24,715 nucleotides of DNA from JACCTU01 sp963798985. GTDB taxonomy: Bacteria; Actinomycetota; Thermoleophilia; Gaiellales; Gaiellaceae. The notes beneath the pieces are model-generated. The model was given only the letters and a program-made list of their open reading frames with translations, was not told where the DNA came from and ran no database searches. The DNA is taken from the NCBI GenBank assembly GCA_963798985.1, contig CAWCVL010000003.1, forward strand, positions 1 through 24,715, written 5' to 3'. The position numbers and the translations under genes are program-made. Positions 6,938 to 16,032 of the stretch are shown here, one piece after another. How positions within the stretch are numbered: the stretch's first letter is position 1; the number at the start of each line of letters is the position of its first letter.

Positions 6938-7642
6938 GTGCGGCTGAACGCCTACCTCGCGCGCGCGGGCATCGCGTCGCGCCGAAGCGCCGACGAGCTG
7001 ATCAAGGCCGGCCGGGTCACGGTGAACGGCGAGCCGGGACAGCTGAACACGTTCGTCGAGCGGGCAGACCGCGTCGAGGTCGACGGCCGCGCCGTCGCGC
7101 CGCAGCCGCTCGCCTACGTGCTCCTGCACAAGCCCGCCGGCGTCGTGACCACCGCCCGCGACCCTCAGCGCCGACCGACCGTCGTCGACCTCGTGCGCCA
7201 CGAGGCGCGCGTCGTCCCGGTCGGGCGTCTCGACGCCGACACGACCGGCGCGCTCGTGCTGACGAACGACGGGCCGCTGGCGCACCGCCTGGCGCATCCC
7301 CGCTACGGCGTCGAGAAGATCTACGAGGTCGACGTCGAGCACGACCCGAACGGCGATCAGCTGCGACAGCTCCGCGAAGGCGTCGACCTCGACGACGGGC
7401 GCACCGCACCTGCACGCGCGAAGCGGCTCGGGCCGAACCGCATCGAGCTCGCGATCCACGAGGGTCGGAAGCATCAGGTCAAGCGCATGTGCGACGCGGT
7501 CGGGCTGCCGGTTGCCCGCCTGCACCGGCCGCGGTACGCAGGTCTCGAGCTCGGCGATCTGCCTGTAGGGCAGTGGCGCGACCTCACGGATGAGGAAGTG
7601 CGGCAGCTGCGTGAGGCGACCGGAGGTAGCGTCCCGGCGTGA
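6938..7642 (+). CDS. RsuA/RluB-family rRNA pseudouridine synthase
   Basis: This enzyme isomerises one uridine of ribosomal RNA to pseudouridine. It has 234 residues. An N-terminal S4 RNA-binding domain (VRLNAYLARAGIASRRSADELI, then GRVTVNG) precedes the synthase domain: YVLLHKPAGVVTT, then the catalytic-aspartate motif GRLDADTTGALVLTNDG, LAHPRYGVEKIYEV and IHEGRKHQVKRMCDAVG. The gene is intact. By position after scpAB and before tyrA/cmk/der it corresponds to the RluB-type gene of this conserved neighbourhood, although the exact target uridine is not provable. GTG 6938 begins right at the conserved RLNAYLARAG. The stop overlaps the corA start in GTGA (7639-7642). Confidence 0.92.
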   Translation: MRLNAYLARAGIASRRSADELIKAGRVTVNGEPGQLNTFVERADRVEVDGRAVAPQPLAYVLLHKPAGVVTTARDPQRRPTVVDLVRHEARVVPVGRLDADTTGALVLTNDGPLAHRLAHPRYGVEKIYEVDVEHDPNGDQLRQLREGVDLDDGRTAPARAKRLGPNRIELAIHEGRKHQVKRMCDAVGLPVARLHRPRYAGLELGDLPVGQWRDLTDEEVRQLREATGGSVPA

Positions 7643-8622
7643 TCGTCGACTCCGCCGTGTACAAGGACGGCAAGCGCATTGCCGAGCCCGCGAGCTTCGC
7701 GGAGCTCGCCGTGGCGGCCCGGGAGGGCGAGGGAGTGGCGTGGCTGGGGCTCCACGAGCCCACGGAGGAAGAGCTGACTTCGGTTGCTCGTGAGTTCGAG
7801 CTCCACGAGTTGGCGGTCGAGGACGCGATTCACGCCCACCAGCGACCCAAGCTCGAGTGGTACGGCGAGGTCATGTTCCTGGTCTTGCGGCCCGCTCGCT
7901 ACATCGACGAGACGGAAACAGTCGAGTTCGGCGAGATCCACGTGTTCGTCGGTCCGAACTTCGTGATCACGATCCGGCACGGTGAGGCGTCCGAGCTCGG
8001 CCGGCTTCGACAATCGCTGGAGTCTCGGCCCGACCTGTTGCGCAAGGGTCCGATGGCGATCGTCCATGCGGTCGTGGACAGAGTCGTCGACGACTACGGA
8101 CCCGTCGTCGACGGGGTCGAGAACGACGTCGACGAGATCGAGTCCGAGGTCTTCGGTGGGGCTCGGAACGTCTCGCGGCGCACGTACGAGCTGATCCGCG
8201 AGGTGATCGAGTTCAGGCGGGCGATTCACCCGCTCCCGGACATTCTCGTGCACCTCATGCGCGACCGCGACATCGGGGACGAGGAGAAGCGCTACCTGCG
8301 CGACGTGCACGACCACACGCTGCGAATTCAAGAACAAGTCGACTCCTTCCACGAGCTGCTTCGGAGCATCCTCAGCGTCAACCTCACACTCGAGACGAAG
8401 GCGTTGAGCGAGGCGGGCAACAAGCAGAACGAAGAGGTCAAGAAGATCTCCGCGTGGGCGGCGATCCTCTTCGCGCCAACGGTCGTCGGGACGGTCTACG
8501 GGATGAACTTCGACCACATGCCCGAGCTGCACTGGCGGTACGGCTACGCGATGGCGCTCGGGATGATGCTCACCGTCTCGGTCGGCCTCTATCTGCTCTT
8601 CAGACGCCGCGGCTGGATCTGA
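7639..8622 (+). CDS. corA: CorA-family magnesium/divalent cation channel
   Basis: This is a pentameric membrane channel for magnesium, cobalt or nickel. The 327-residue protein has a long cytoplasmic N-terminal funnel (VAWLGLHEPTEEELTSVAREF, VEDAIHAHQRPKLEWYGEVMFLVL, FVGPNFVITIRHG) and the long stalk helix (LRIQEQVDSFHELLRSILSVN). Two C-terminal membrane helices follow, with the signature YGMNFDHMPEL between them (GMN is the selectivity filter). The ending LYLLFRRRGWI is typical. It starts GTG in a four-base overlap with the pseudouridine synthase. Its stop is 3 bases from the convergent trpS stop. Confidence 0.95.
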   Translation: MIVDSAVYKDGKRIAEPASFAELAVAAREGEGVAWLGLHEPTEEELTSVAREFELHELAVEDAIHAHQRPKLEWYGEVMFLVLRPARYIDETETVEFGEIHVFVGPNFVITIRHGEASELGRLRQSLESRPDLLRKGPMAIVHAVVDRVVDDYGPVVDGVENDVDEIESEVFGGARNVSRRTYELIREVIEFRRAIHPLPDILVHLMRDRDIGDEEKRYLRDVHDHTLRIQEQVDSFHELLRSILSVNLTLETKALSEAGNKQNEEVKKISAWAAILFAPTVVGTVYGMNFDHMPELHWRYGYAMALGMMLTVSVGLYLLFRRRGWI

Positions 8623-8625
8623 GCT

Positions 8626-9627
8626 TCAGCTCGAGCGGACGAAGCCCATCCGCTCGTACATGCGATCGACCGTCGGGTTCGCGACAGCTGCAGCCTTCTC
8701 GGCGCCCCGCTTCATCAAACCCAACAGCGCCGCTTCGTCCGCGCGCAGCTCGCCGTAGCGCTCCCTGAACGGCGTCAGCAACGTGACCACCGCCTCGCCC
8801 ACGTCCTCCTTGAACTGCCCGTAGCCCGCGCCGTCGTAGCGCGACTCGACCTCGGCGATCGACGCGCCGGTCGCCACCGCCATGATCTCGATCAGGTTCG
8901 AGACGCCCGCCTTCTCCTCCGGGTCGTGCTTGACCTCACGCCCGGAGTCGGTGACCGCGGTCTTGAACTTCTTCCTGATCACGTCCGGCTCGTCGATCAT
9001 CCGAACGACGCCCTGCGGCGCGCCGCGCGTCGTCGACATCAGGCGCTCGGGCTCTTGGAGGTTCTTGACGCGCGCGCCCTCCTCGGGAAAGACGCCGCGC
9101 GGCACCACGAGCGTCTCACCGAAGCGCTGGTTGAAACGTTCCGCGATGTCGCGTGTCAGCTCGACGTGCTGGCGCTGGTCGTCCCCCACCGGGACGACGT
9201 CGGTGTCGTAGAGCAGGATGTCCGCCGCCATCAGCACGGGGTACGTGAAGAGGCCCGCGGAGACGAAGTCCTGCTCGTCGGCGCGCTCCTTGAACTGCGT
9301 CATGCGCCGGAGCTCACCGAACGCCGTCACGCCTCCGAGCAGCCACGCACCTTCCGTATGTGCGGGAACGTGGCTCTGCACGAACACGATCGAGCGGTCG
9401 GGGTCGAGCCCGGTCGCGATCAGCCACGCGAAGACGGAGAGCGTGGACTCGCGCAGCACCTCCGGCTCGAACGGCGTCGTGATCGAGTGCATGTCGACGA
9501 CGCAGAAGACGGCCTCGCCGCCCGCTGCGGATGCTTCCTCCTGCGTTCGGACGTACTGTCGAAAGCCGCCGCTGTAGTTGCCGAGCGTCTTGTCGCCCGA
9601 AGCGCGGATGCCCGAGAAGACCCTCAT
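8626..9627 (-). CDS. trpS: Tryptophanyl-tRNA synthetase with altered KMSKS loop
   Basis: This class I enzyme charges tRNA-Trp. The 333-residue protein starts MRVFSGIRASGDKTLGNYSGG, where TLGN replaces the HIGH signature as in several TrpRS. Further features are FCVVDMHSIT, FVQSHVPAHTEGAWLLGGV, ELRRMTQFKE, SAGLFTYPVLMAADILLYDTD, VPVGDDQRQHVELTRDIAERFN and IRKKFKTAVTDSGRE. The KMSKS loop reads RLMSTTRGAPQ (LMSTT at 9028-9042), lacking both lysines. The gene is intact, so this is not an indel artefact. Its ATG overlaps the chorismate mutase stop in ATGA, so it is translated with that gene. Confidence 0.95.
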   Translation of the reverse strand: MRVFSGIRASGDKTLGNYSGGFRQYVRTQEEASAAGGEAVFCVVDMHSITTPFEPEVLRESTLSVFAWLIATGLDPDRSIVFVQSHVPAHTEGAWLLGGVTAFGELRRMTQFKERADEQDFVSAGLFTYPVLMAADILLYDTDVVPVGDDQRQHVELTRDIAERFNQRFGETLVVPRGVFPEEGARVKNLQEPERLMSTTRGAPQGVVRMIDEPDVIRKKFKTAVTDSGREVKHDPEEKAGVSNLIEIMAVATGASIAEVESRYDGAGYGQFKEDVGEAVVTLLTPFRERYGELRADEAALLGLMKRGAEKAAAVANPTVDRMYERMGFVRSS

Positions 9628-9902
9628 CGCTCCAGCTCGCGCTTCGTCAGGGCGAGGATCTCCCGGTACAGGCCGTTGAGACCTTCCTCGGTCAAGGGCC
9701 CGCGATTCGCGCGCGAGAGGTCGCGCAGGAGGGACTCTTCCTGCTGCGGGTCGACGAACTCGATCCCCTCAGCCTCCTTGTGGCGCTTCAGGCGCGCGAC
9801 GAGCTCGAGTCGCTTGTTGAGCGCGCGAACGATCGCGCGGTCGTTGTCGGAGATCTGTCCGCGCAGCTCCTGAATCAGCCGGTCCGTGTTCTCCTCGCTC
9901 AC
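9624..9902 (-). CDS. Chorismate mutase (AroQ class)
   Basis: This enzyme converts chorismate to prephenate, the branch point to phenylalanine and tyrosine. The 92-residue all-helical protein matches the length of a single AroQ domain. Helix 1 contains LIQELRGQISDNDRAIV, with the usual Arg and the I-D-x-x-I-like spacing. It is followed by LNKRLELVARLKRHK (conserved Arg and Lys) and VDPQQEESLLRDL (conserved Asp and Glu). The last helix is LYREILALTKRELER. The start GTG at 9902 faces the DAHP synthase gene 35 bases away. It overlaps trpS by four bases. Pairing with DAHP synthase is common because such mutases can bind and be controlled by the synthase; whether that occurs here is inference. Confidence 0.9.
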   Translation of the reverse strand: MSEENTDRLIQELRGQISDNDRAIVRALNKRLELVARLKRHKEAEGIEFVDPQQEESLLRDLSRANRGPLTEEGLNGLYREILALTKRELER

Positions 9903-9912
9903 CAGGCCGCTG

Positions 9913-9918
9913 AGACTA
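9913..9918 (-). promoter_or_regulatory. -10 element for chorismate mutase-trpS
   Basis: On the minus strand TAGTCT fits TAnnnT and ends 10 bases before the GTG at 9902. It lies 7 bases from the oppositely directed -10 of the DAHP synthase gene, so the two promoters overlap. Confidence 0.4.
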
Positions 9919-9925
9919 CCGCCCG

Positions 9926-9931
9926 TAGACT
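9926..9931 (+). promoter_or_regulatory. -10 element, leaderless promoter of DAHP synthase
   Basis: TAGACT fits TAnnnT and ends 6 bases before the ATG at 9938. No Shine-Dalgarno sequence is present, so a leaderless transcript is likely. The -35 position falls at the start of the divergent mutase gene and shows no consensus. Confidence 0.5.
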
Positions 9932-9937
9932 TGGCGA

Positions 9938-10977
9938 ATGGCCACGCAGGCGGCGCCCGAGCTGCTGATCGTCATGGGTCCGGGCGCGACGCCCGACCAG
10001 ACCGAGCACGTCGTCGCCCGCCTCGCGGAGGTGGGCGTCACGGCGCGCGTGTCGACCGGACGCGAGGCGACCGTGATCGGCGCGATCGGCGACCGCGACC
10101 TGCTCGCGTCGCTCCCGCTCGAGGCCTATCCGGGCGTCCACCAGGTGCTGCCGATCGTGAAGCCGTACAAACTGGTCTCGCGGGAACTCGCCGCGGACCT
10201 GACGATGATCGACTCCTCGGGCGGCGCCTCGGCGACTCCTACTTCGGGCTGATCGCAGGGCCGTGTTCGGTCGAGACGCGCGAGCAGACGCTCGAGACGG
10301 CGCGCGTCGTCGCCGCCGCGGGCGCGACGATGCTCCGCGGCGGTGCGTTCAAGCCGCGCTCGTCGCCGTACTCCTTCCAGGGGCTCGGGCAGGCGGGGCT
10401 GGAGATCCTCGCCGAGGCGCGCGAGGTGACGGGGCTGCCGATCGTCACCGAGCTGATGGACGTACGCGACGTCGAAGCGGTCGTCACGTGGGCCGACGTG
10501 ATTCAGATCGGCGCGCGGAACATGCAGAATTTCACGCTGCTCTCCGAGGTGGGCCGCGCGGAGAAGCCCGTGCTCCTGAAGCGCTCGCCGTCGGCCTCGA
10601 TCGAGGAGTTGCTGATGGCTGCCGAGTACGTGGTGCGAGAGGGGAACGATCAGGTGATGCTCTGCGAGCGCGGGATCAAGACGTTCGAGACGTCGACGCG
10701 GTACACGCTCGACATCGCGGCCGTTCCGGTACTCAAGCAGGAGACGCACCTGCCGGTCGTCGTCGACCCTTCGCACCCGGCCGGTCGCCGGGACCTCGTG
10801 CTGCCGCTCACGCTCGCAGCAGTCGCGGCAGGCGCCGACGGCGTGATCGTCGAGGTGCACCCCGATCCCGAGCAGGCGCTCTCGGACGGGCCGCAGCAGA
10901 TCCCGACCGGCGAGTTTCCCGAGTTCGCGCGCGAGGTGTTCGCGCTCGTCGAGCTGATGGGCAAGACCGCGGGTTGA
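9938..10977 (+). CDS. 3-deoxy-7-phosphoheptulonate synthase, type I beta with N-terminal ACT-like domain (one frameshift)
   Basis: DAHP synthase joins phosphoenolpyruvate and erythrose 4-phosphate, the first step to chorismate. The N-terminal 90 residues (LLIVMGPGATPDQTEHVVARL to YPGVHQVLPIVKPYKLVSRE) form the ferredoxin-like regulatory domain that gives feedback control in the Thermotoga-type enzyme. The barrel follows: YFGLIAGPCSVET with the metal-binding Cys, GATMLRGGAFKPRSSPYSFQG, IQIGARNMQNF, PVLLKRSPSAS, CERGIKTFET and VVDPSHPAGRR. Reading frame shifts near 10218, where TCGGG should be TCGGGG. Correcting it gives one 347-residue protein. tyrA starts 1 base after the stop. Confidence 0.92.
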
Positions 10978-10978
10978 C

Positions 10979-12069
10979 ATGCCGGTCCGTTCACTCGCAG
11001 TCGTCGGCACCGGTCTGATCGGCGCCTCAGTCGCTCTCGCCGCCCGGCGCGCGGGCGTCGACGACGTGCGCGGCTTCGACCCCGACGACGAGGCGCTGGC
11101 CGGCGCGGTGGAGCGCGGTGCGGTCGAGGCTGCCGGCTCGCTCCGCGAAGCGGTGGGAGACGCCGAGCTCGTGGTCGTGGCGGCTCCCGTCGCGCGGCTC
11201 GCTGCGTCGGTCGCAGAGGCGCTCGACTTATCCACCGGCACGGTCACCGACGTCGGCTCGACGAAGGGCGCGGTCGTGCGCGCCGCACGCTCCGACGCCC
11301 GCTTCATCGGTGGCCATCCGGTCTGCGGGTCCGAAGCGCGCGGGCCGGCCAACGCGCGCGCCGAGCTCTTCGACGGCGCGACCTGGTTCCTCACCCCGGT
11401 CGCGCAGACCGACCCCGAGCGCTACCGCACGCTGCATGCGTTCGTCGCTGCGGTCGGCGCCGTCCCCGTCGCGGTCGACCCCGACGCTCACGACCGCTTG
11501 GTCGCGCTGACGAGCCACCTCCCGCACGCGCTTGCCAATCTGCTCGTCAACCAGGCGGGAGCGTCGCGCATCGACGGGCACGAGCCGCTCGACGCGGCGG
11601 GTGGCTCGCTGCGCGACATGACGCGCGTCGCCGGCGCCAACCCGCGGATCTGGATCGACATCTTCCTCGACAACGCCGCCGCCGTTCGGGAGTCGCTGGC
11701 GGAGCACCGGAGGCGGATCGATCAGCTGGAGACCGCGCTCGAGTCCGGCGACGCGGGCTTCCTCGCACGCTGGATCGCCGAGGCCTCGGGCAACCGGCGG
11801 CGCATGCTCGCCGACGCGTACGAGGACCCGGAGCGCTGCAGCGGCTGCGCGTGCACGTGCCTGATCGCCCGGGCGTGCTCGCCGGGATCGCGCAGGCGCT
11901 CGGAGCCGAGCGGATCAACATCGAGGACTTCGAGCTGCGCCACATGTCGCCCGAGCGCGGCGGCGTGCTCATCGTGCTCGTCACCGGCGAGGAGCCCGCG
12001 CGCCGTGCCGCTGAGCTGCTCGAGGCGCAGGGCTACGGTGTCGTCGTCTCGCCGGTCGTCGACGAGTAG
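10979..12069 (+). CDS. tyrA: Prephenate dehydrogenase with C-terminal ACT domain (one frameshift)
   Basis: This NAD(P)-dependent enzyme oxidises prephenate to hydroxyphenylpyruvate for tyrosine. The Rossmann motif LAVVGTGLIGASVALAARRAG is at the N-terminus. It is followed by LVVVAAPVARL, VTDVGSTKGAVV, the active-site histidine region FIGGHPVCGSEARGP, and SHLPHALANLLVNQ. The C-terminal ACT domain (LRVHVPDRPGVLAGIAQALG, INIEDFELRHM) probably senses tyrosine. Frame changes near 11835 by loss of one base in GAGCGCTG; the ACT domain continues in the new frame to TAG at 12067-12069. The aroA start follows with no gap, so the genes are coupled. Confidence 0.93.
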
Positions 12070-13408
12070 GTGGCTCGAACGACGCCATCATCCGAGCCAC
12101 GAAAGATCGAGCCCGCGCGCGCGCTCGTCGGGCACGCGGTCGTGCCCGGCGACAAGTCGATCTCGCACCGGGCCGTCCTGCTTGCCGCGGTCGGCGAGGG
12201 GGAGACCGAGATCGCCGGCTTCGGCCGCTCGGCGACACCGAGTCCACCCTGCAGGCGGTGCATGCGCTCGGCGCCGAGGGTCGAGGAGCCCGACGTGGAC
12301 ATCGTGCGCGTGCGTGGACACGGGCTTCGTGGGCTAGCCTCGCCCGGCGAACCGATCGACCGCCGGGAACGCGGGAACGTGATGCGGCTGCTCGCGGGCC
12401 TGCTCGCGGGTCAGGAGGGGCGCCTCGAGTTGACGGGCGACGAGTCGCTCTCGCGCCGGCCGATGGAGCGTGTCGCGACGCCGCTCCGCGAGCTCGGCGC
12501 GCGCATCGAGACCACCGACGGCCACGCGCCGATCGTCGTCGAGGGCGGCCAGCTCCGCGGGATCGACGTCAAGCTGCCGGTCGCGAGCGCGCAGGTGAAG
12601 TCGGCCGTGCTCCTGGCCGGGCTCTACGCGAAAGGTCGCACGACGGTGGTCGAGCCGATCGCTGACTCGCGATCACACCGAGCTGCTGCTGCAGCACGCG
12701 GGAGTCGACGTCGAGCGCAAGGGACTCTCGGTGAGCCTCGCCGGTGTCGAACGGCTCGAGCTCGACCGCGTCGAAGTGCCCGGCGACTTCTCGTCGGCCG
12801 CGCCGCTGATCGTCGCTGCGACGCTGCTCGCCCGGCTCGGAGCTCTACCTCCACGGAATCGGGATCAACCCGACGCGTACCGGTCTCCTCGACGTGCTCG
12901 AGCACATGCGCGCGCGCGTCACCCTCTTCAACAAGCGCAAGCTCGGCGGCGAGATGGTCGCCGACATCGAGGTGCGCTCCTCCGCCTCGCTCGTCGCGAC
13001 GGCGCGTCGCTCCGGCCGAGGTGCCGCGGATGGTCGACGAGCTGCCGCTCGTCGCGCTCTCGCTGGCAGGCCTCGCGCGCGGCGAGAGCCGTGATCGCAA
13101 AGCGGCGTCCAGGAGTTGCGCGTAAAGGAAACAGATCGTGTCGAGACCGTGGAAAGATGTGCTGAAACCCCTTGGCATCCGTGTCTCCCGCGGGCGAAGA
13201 TCAACTGAAGGTGGTGGGTGTCCCCACCCCGCCCAAAGGGGGGTGGCAGCGGCTGATTCCCGGGCGACCACCGGATCGCGATGCTCGGGGGCGGTTGCAG
13301 GGCTCGTGTCGCGCGAGGGGCGTGCGGGCTGGAAGGAGGGGGCCGACGCGGCGGCGGTGAGCTTCTCCGGTTTCTCTCGAGCTGCTGGAGAGCATCGCGC
13401 TCAGATGA
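12070..13408 (+). CDS. aroA: 5-enolpyruvylshikimate-3-phosphate synthase (many frameshifts)
   Basis: EPSP synthase adds enolpyruvyl to shikimate 3-phosphate, the target of glyphosate. Joined frames give a protein of about 446 residues. Recognised parts are the N-terminal GHAVVPGDKSISHRAVLLAA, the glycine-rich NVMRLLAGLLAGQEG (the DCGNAGT loop is garbled by two compensating indels near 12360-12380), LTGDESLSRRPMERV, VKLPVASAQVKSAVLLAGLYA, VPGDFSSAAPLIVAA, GINPTRTGLLDVLEHM, the catalytic VDELPLVALSLAGLARG and a C-terminal VSFSGFFELLESIALR ending at TGA 13406-13408. At least ten single-base breaks occur between 12225 and 13380, for example GAGGGTC for GAGGTC near 12286. The unbroken domain order argues for sequencing error rather than decay. 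Confidence 0.88.
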
Positions 13409-13430
13409 GCAAATGCTCTCTAATAGAACG

Positions 13431-14072
13431 ATGATCGTCGCGATCAACGGGCCCCGCTGGGGCGGGCAAGAGCACCGTGGCAATGCGGCTCGCCGCGCGG
13501 CTCGGCTTTCGCTACCTCGACACCGGCGCGATGTACCGCGCGCTGACCTGGCTCGCGCTCGAGCGCGGCGCGGCCCTCGACGACGCGGAGGGCGCTCGGC
13601 GCGCTCGCCCGCGAGCATCCGATCCACGGCTTCGAGGGACGAGCAGCACGTGCTGGATCGACGGACGCGACGTGTGGGCCGAGATTCGCGCACCCGCGGA
13701 TCGACAAGGTGGGTCTCGTCGGTCGCGCGTCACCCGAAGGTGCGCGAGGTGATGCGCGAGCGGCAACGCGAGCTCGGCGAGCACGGCAACGTCGTGATCG
13801 AAGGGCGCGACATCGGGACCGTCGTCGCTCGCGCGCGGAAGTAAAGGTGTACTTGAACGCCAACGAGTCGGAGCATTACCGCCGGCGCATCGCGGAGCGA
13901 CCGGGGCTCGCGGCCGACGCGCTCGCGACCGACCTGCGGCTGCGCGACGAGCGCGACTCCGCACAGATGCGCCCCCGCAGAGGACGCGGAGCAGATCGAC
14001 ACGACCGCCCTCTCGATCGACGACGTGGTCGCGCGAATCGAACAGCTCGTGCGCTCGAGGCAGCCGGCATGA
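13431..14072 (+). CDS. cmk: Cytidylate kinase (frameshifted)
   Basis: This kinase phosphorylates CMP/dCMP. The start MIVAINGP leads into the Walker A loop, which reads GPAGAGKSTVAMRLAARLG once CCCC near 13451-13454 is corrected to CCC. Next are FRYLDTGAMYRALTWLALERG, KVREVMRERQRELGEHGNVVIEGRDIGTVV, then VKVYLNANESEHYRRRIAER, all typical CMP-kinase segments. The end is VVARIEQLVRSRQPA. Total length is about 213 residues. Several single-base breaks occur (about 13450, 13590-13640, 13690, 13838, 13980). A 22-base AT-rich gap with a small GAGC/GCTC palindrome separates it from aroA. The TGA overlaps the ATG of the acyltransferase gene in ATGA (14069-14072). Confidence 0.88.
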
Positions 14073-14717
14073 ACCGCGTCGACGTGCACGTGGAAGATGG
14101 GGCAGCTCGACGCTCGGGTCGCTCGTGCGCGCGTTCGCTCCGCTTCGGGTCTACGGGAAGGAACGCATGCCGGTGGAGGGTGGCGCTCGTGATCGCCTTC
14201 AACCACTTCTCGTGGATCGACCCGCCCGCGTTCGGGTCCGCGTCGCCCCGCACCGTCTCCTTCCTGGCGAAGATCGAAGCGCACCGGGTGCCCGGCTTGG
14301 GCAGCTGATCCGCGCGTTCGGGACGTCTCGGTGCGGCGCGGAGAGTCGGATCGCGAAGCGGTCCGGCGGATGCGCGAGGTCGTGCGGCAGGGGCACGCGC
14401 TCGGGCTGTTCGCCGAAGGGACGCGCCAGCGAGCCGGAATTCCCGGGAAGGTGCAGCCGGGTGCCGCGATGGTCGCGCTCCAAGAAGACGTGCCGGTCGT
14501 CCCGGCCGCGATCCACGGCACGCACGAGTGGCGGCCCGGGAACTGGAAGCCCGTCTCGATCGTCCGGGGCGAGCCGATGCGCTTCGACGGCCTCCCGAAG
14601 AACGGGAAGGGTTACCGCGAGGCCTCTGTCGAGGTCGAGCGCGAGATCCACCGGCTCTGGCGCTGGCTCGTCGAGGTGCACGAGGCCGGGCGCCCGGCAC
14701 AGGTCGAGCTGCCGTGA
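14069..14717 (+). CDS. plsC: 1-acyl-sn-glycerol-3-phosphate acyltransferase (frameshifted)
   Basis: PlsC makes phosphatidic acid from lysophosphatidic acid at the membrane. The protein of about 215 residues shows the acyltransferase motif NHFSWIDPPAF (HxxxxD), then VSFLAKIEAHRVPGLGQLIRAFG. The substrate-binding motif LFAEGTRQR and motif IV-like VPVVPAAIHGTHEW follow. Frame breaks are present near 14120, 14182, 14300 and 14325. The N-terminal 20 residues (MNRVDVHVEDGA) are not confidently read because of a break nearby. It is embedded between cmk and der with four-base overlaps on both sides (ATGA at 14069, GTGA at 14714), the common actinobacterial order cmk-plsC-der. Confidence 0.87.
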
Positions 14718-16032
14718 GCACGCGGGCCGACGAGCTGATCGGCACCGTCGCGATCGTCGGCTTCCCGAACGTCGGCAAGTCGACGCTGGTCAACCGGCTG
14801 ACCTAGACGCGCGCCGCGGTCGTTCACGAGACGCCCGGCGTGACACGCGACCGCAAGGAGCTCGGGTGCGAGTGGCGCCGGCCGCCGCTTCCTGGTGATC
14901 GACGCCGGCGGCATCGACATCGCCGAGAACGCCAAGATCACACGCTCGATCACGGAGCAGGCGCGCGACAGCGGTCGAGGAGGCGGACCTGGTGCTCTTC
15001 GTCGTCGAGCTCGCATCGGCATCGACCCGAGCGACGAGGAGGTCGCCGAGATCCTCCGCACTCGCACAAGCCGATGCTGGTGCTCGCGAACAAGATCGAC
15101 GACCCGCGCGCAGGAGGCGAAGCGCTCGAGTTCCACCGCTCGGCCTCGGCGACCCGATCCCGCTCTCGGCGATGCACGGCCACGGCACAGGCGACCTGCT
15201 CGACGAGATGGTCGATCGGCTCGAGCAGCTCGGCCGCGCCCGACCCGAGCTGCCAGAGGACGCGATTCGCGTGGCGATCCTCGGACGTCCGAACGTCGGC
15301 AAGTCGTCGCTCCTGAACGCGCTGCTCGGGGCGCGAGCACGTGATCGTCTCCGAAGTACCCGGCACGACGCGCGACGCGATCGACACCGTGCTCGAGCGG
15401 GACGGGCGCGCGTGCGTGCTCGTCGACACTGCCGGCCTGCGGCGCAAACGTCGCCACCGGCAGGGGATCGAGTACTACTCGGAGCTTCGAGCGATCGAGG
15501 CCGCCGAGCGGGCGGACGTCGCGCTCGTCCTGATCGATTCGAGCGAGGGGATCGTCGAGCAGGACGTCGCCGTGGCCGACGTCGGCGCGAAAGGCGAACC
15601 GCTCGACCCTCGTCGTGCTCTCGAAGTGGGACGAGACGACGATCAACGTCGAGGACTCGGGAAAGCAGCTGATCCGCCGTCTGCGCCAGCGCCCGCCGAT
15701 CATCGCGGTCTCCGCGAAGACCGCCGCGGCGTCGACCGCCTGCTCGACGAGGTCGAGAAGCTCTTCGAGGCGCACACCTCGCGCGTGCCGACCCCGGAGC
15801 TCAACCGATTCCTCGGCGAGCTGCGCGAGGCGCGTCAACCGCCGTCGCGGAACGGCCGGAGCCTCAACCTGCTCTACGGCACGCAGGTCGAGACACGGCC
15901 GCCTCGGTTCAAGCTGTTCGTCAACGACCCGGCACTCGTCACCCGTGACTACGGCTACTGGGTCGAGAACACCTTCGCGAGCGGTTCAACCTCACGGGCG
16001 TCCCGGTCGTGATCGACTTCGCACCGAAGTGA
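14714..16032 (+). CDS. der: Ribosome assembly GTPase Der (frameshifted, one in-frame TAG)
   Basis: Der is a tandem-GTPase essential for 50S ribosome maturation. Domain 1 shows the P-loop GFPNVGKSTLVNRLT and the switch region VVHETPGVTRDRKE, then VIDAGGID and LVLANKIDD. Domain 2 shows GRPNVGKSSLLNALLG, SEVPGTTRDAID, VDTAGLRRKRRHRQGIEYYSE and VVLSKWDETT. The KH-like C-terminal domain includes RSLNLLYGTQVETRPPRFKLFVN and ends FAPK. The duplicated GTPase domain plus KH domain is diagnostic. Length after correction is about 440 residues, normal. At codon 31 (14804-14806) a TAG interrupts the frame, where most homologues have G/S/E-x-R; a single base change would explain it. About ten indels lie between 14880 and 15990. 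The stop overlaps gpsA in GTGA. Confidence 0.9.

Noticed and set aside
13403..13430. The AT-rich gap between aroA and cmk as a mobile-element scar
   Set aside because: It holds only a 4-bp palindrome (GAGC/GCTC) and no target duplication or element remains. It is more likely a small promoter or spacer.
14804..14806. TAG in der as a site for a non-standard amino acid
   Set aside because: Der has no known recoded residue here, and no other in-frame TAG was seen in conserved genes of the window.
12070..15990. A run of decaying pseudogenes (aroA, cmk, plsC, der)
   Set aside because: All conserved motifs survive in order, breaks are single bases often in G/C runs, and the genes are essential or nearly so. 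Sequencing error explains this better.
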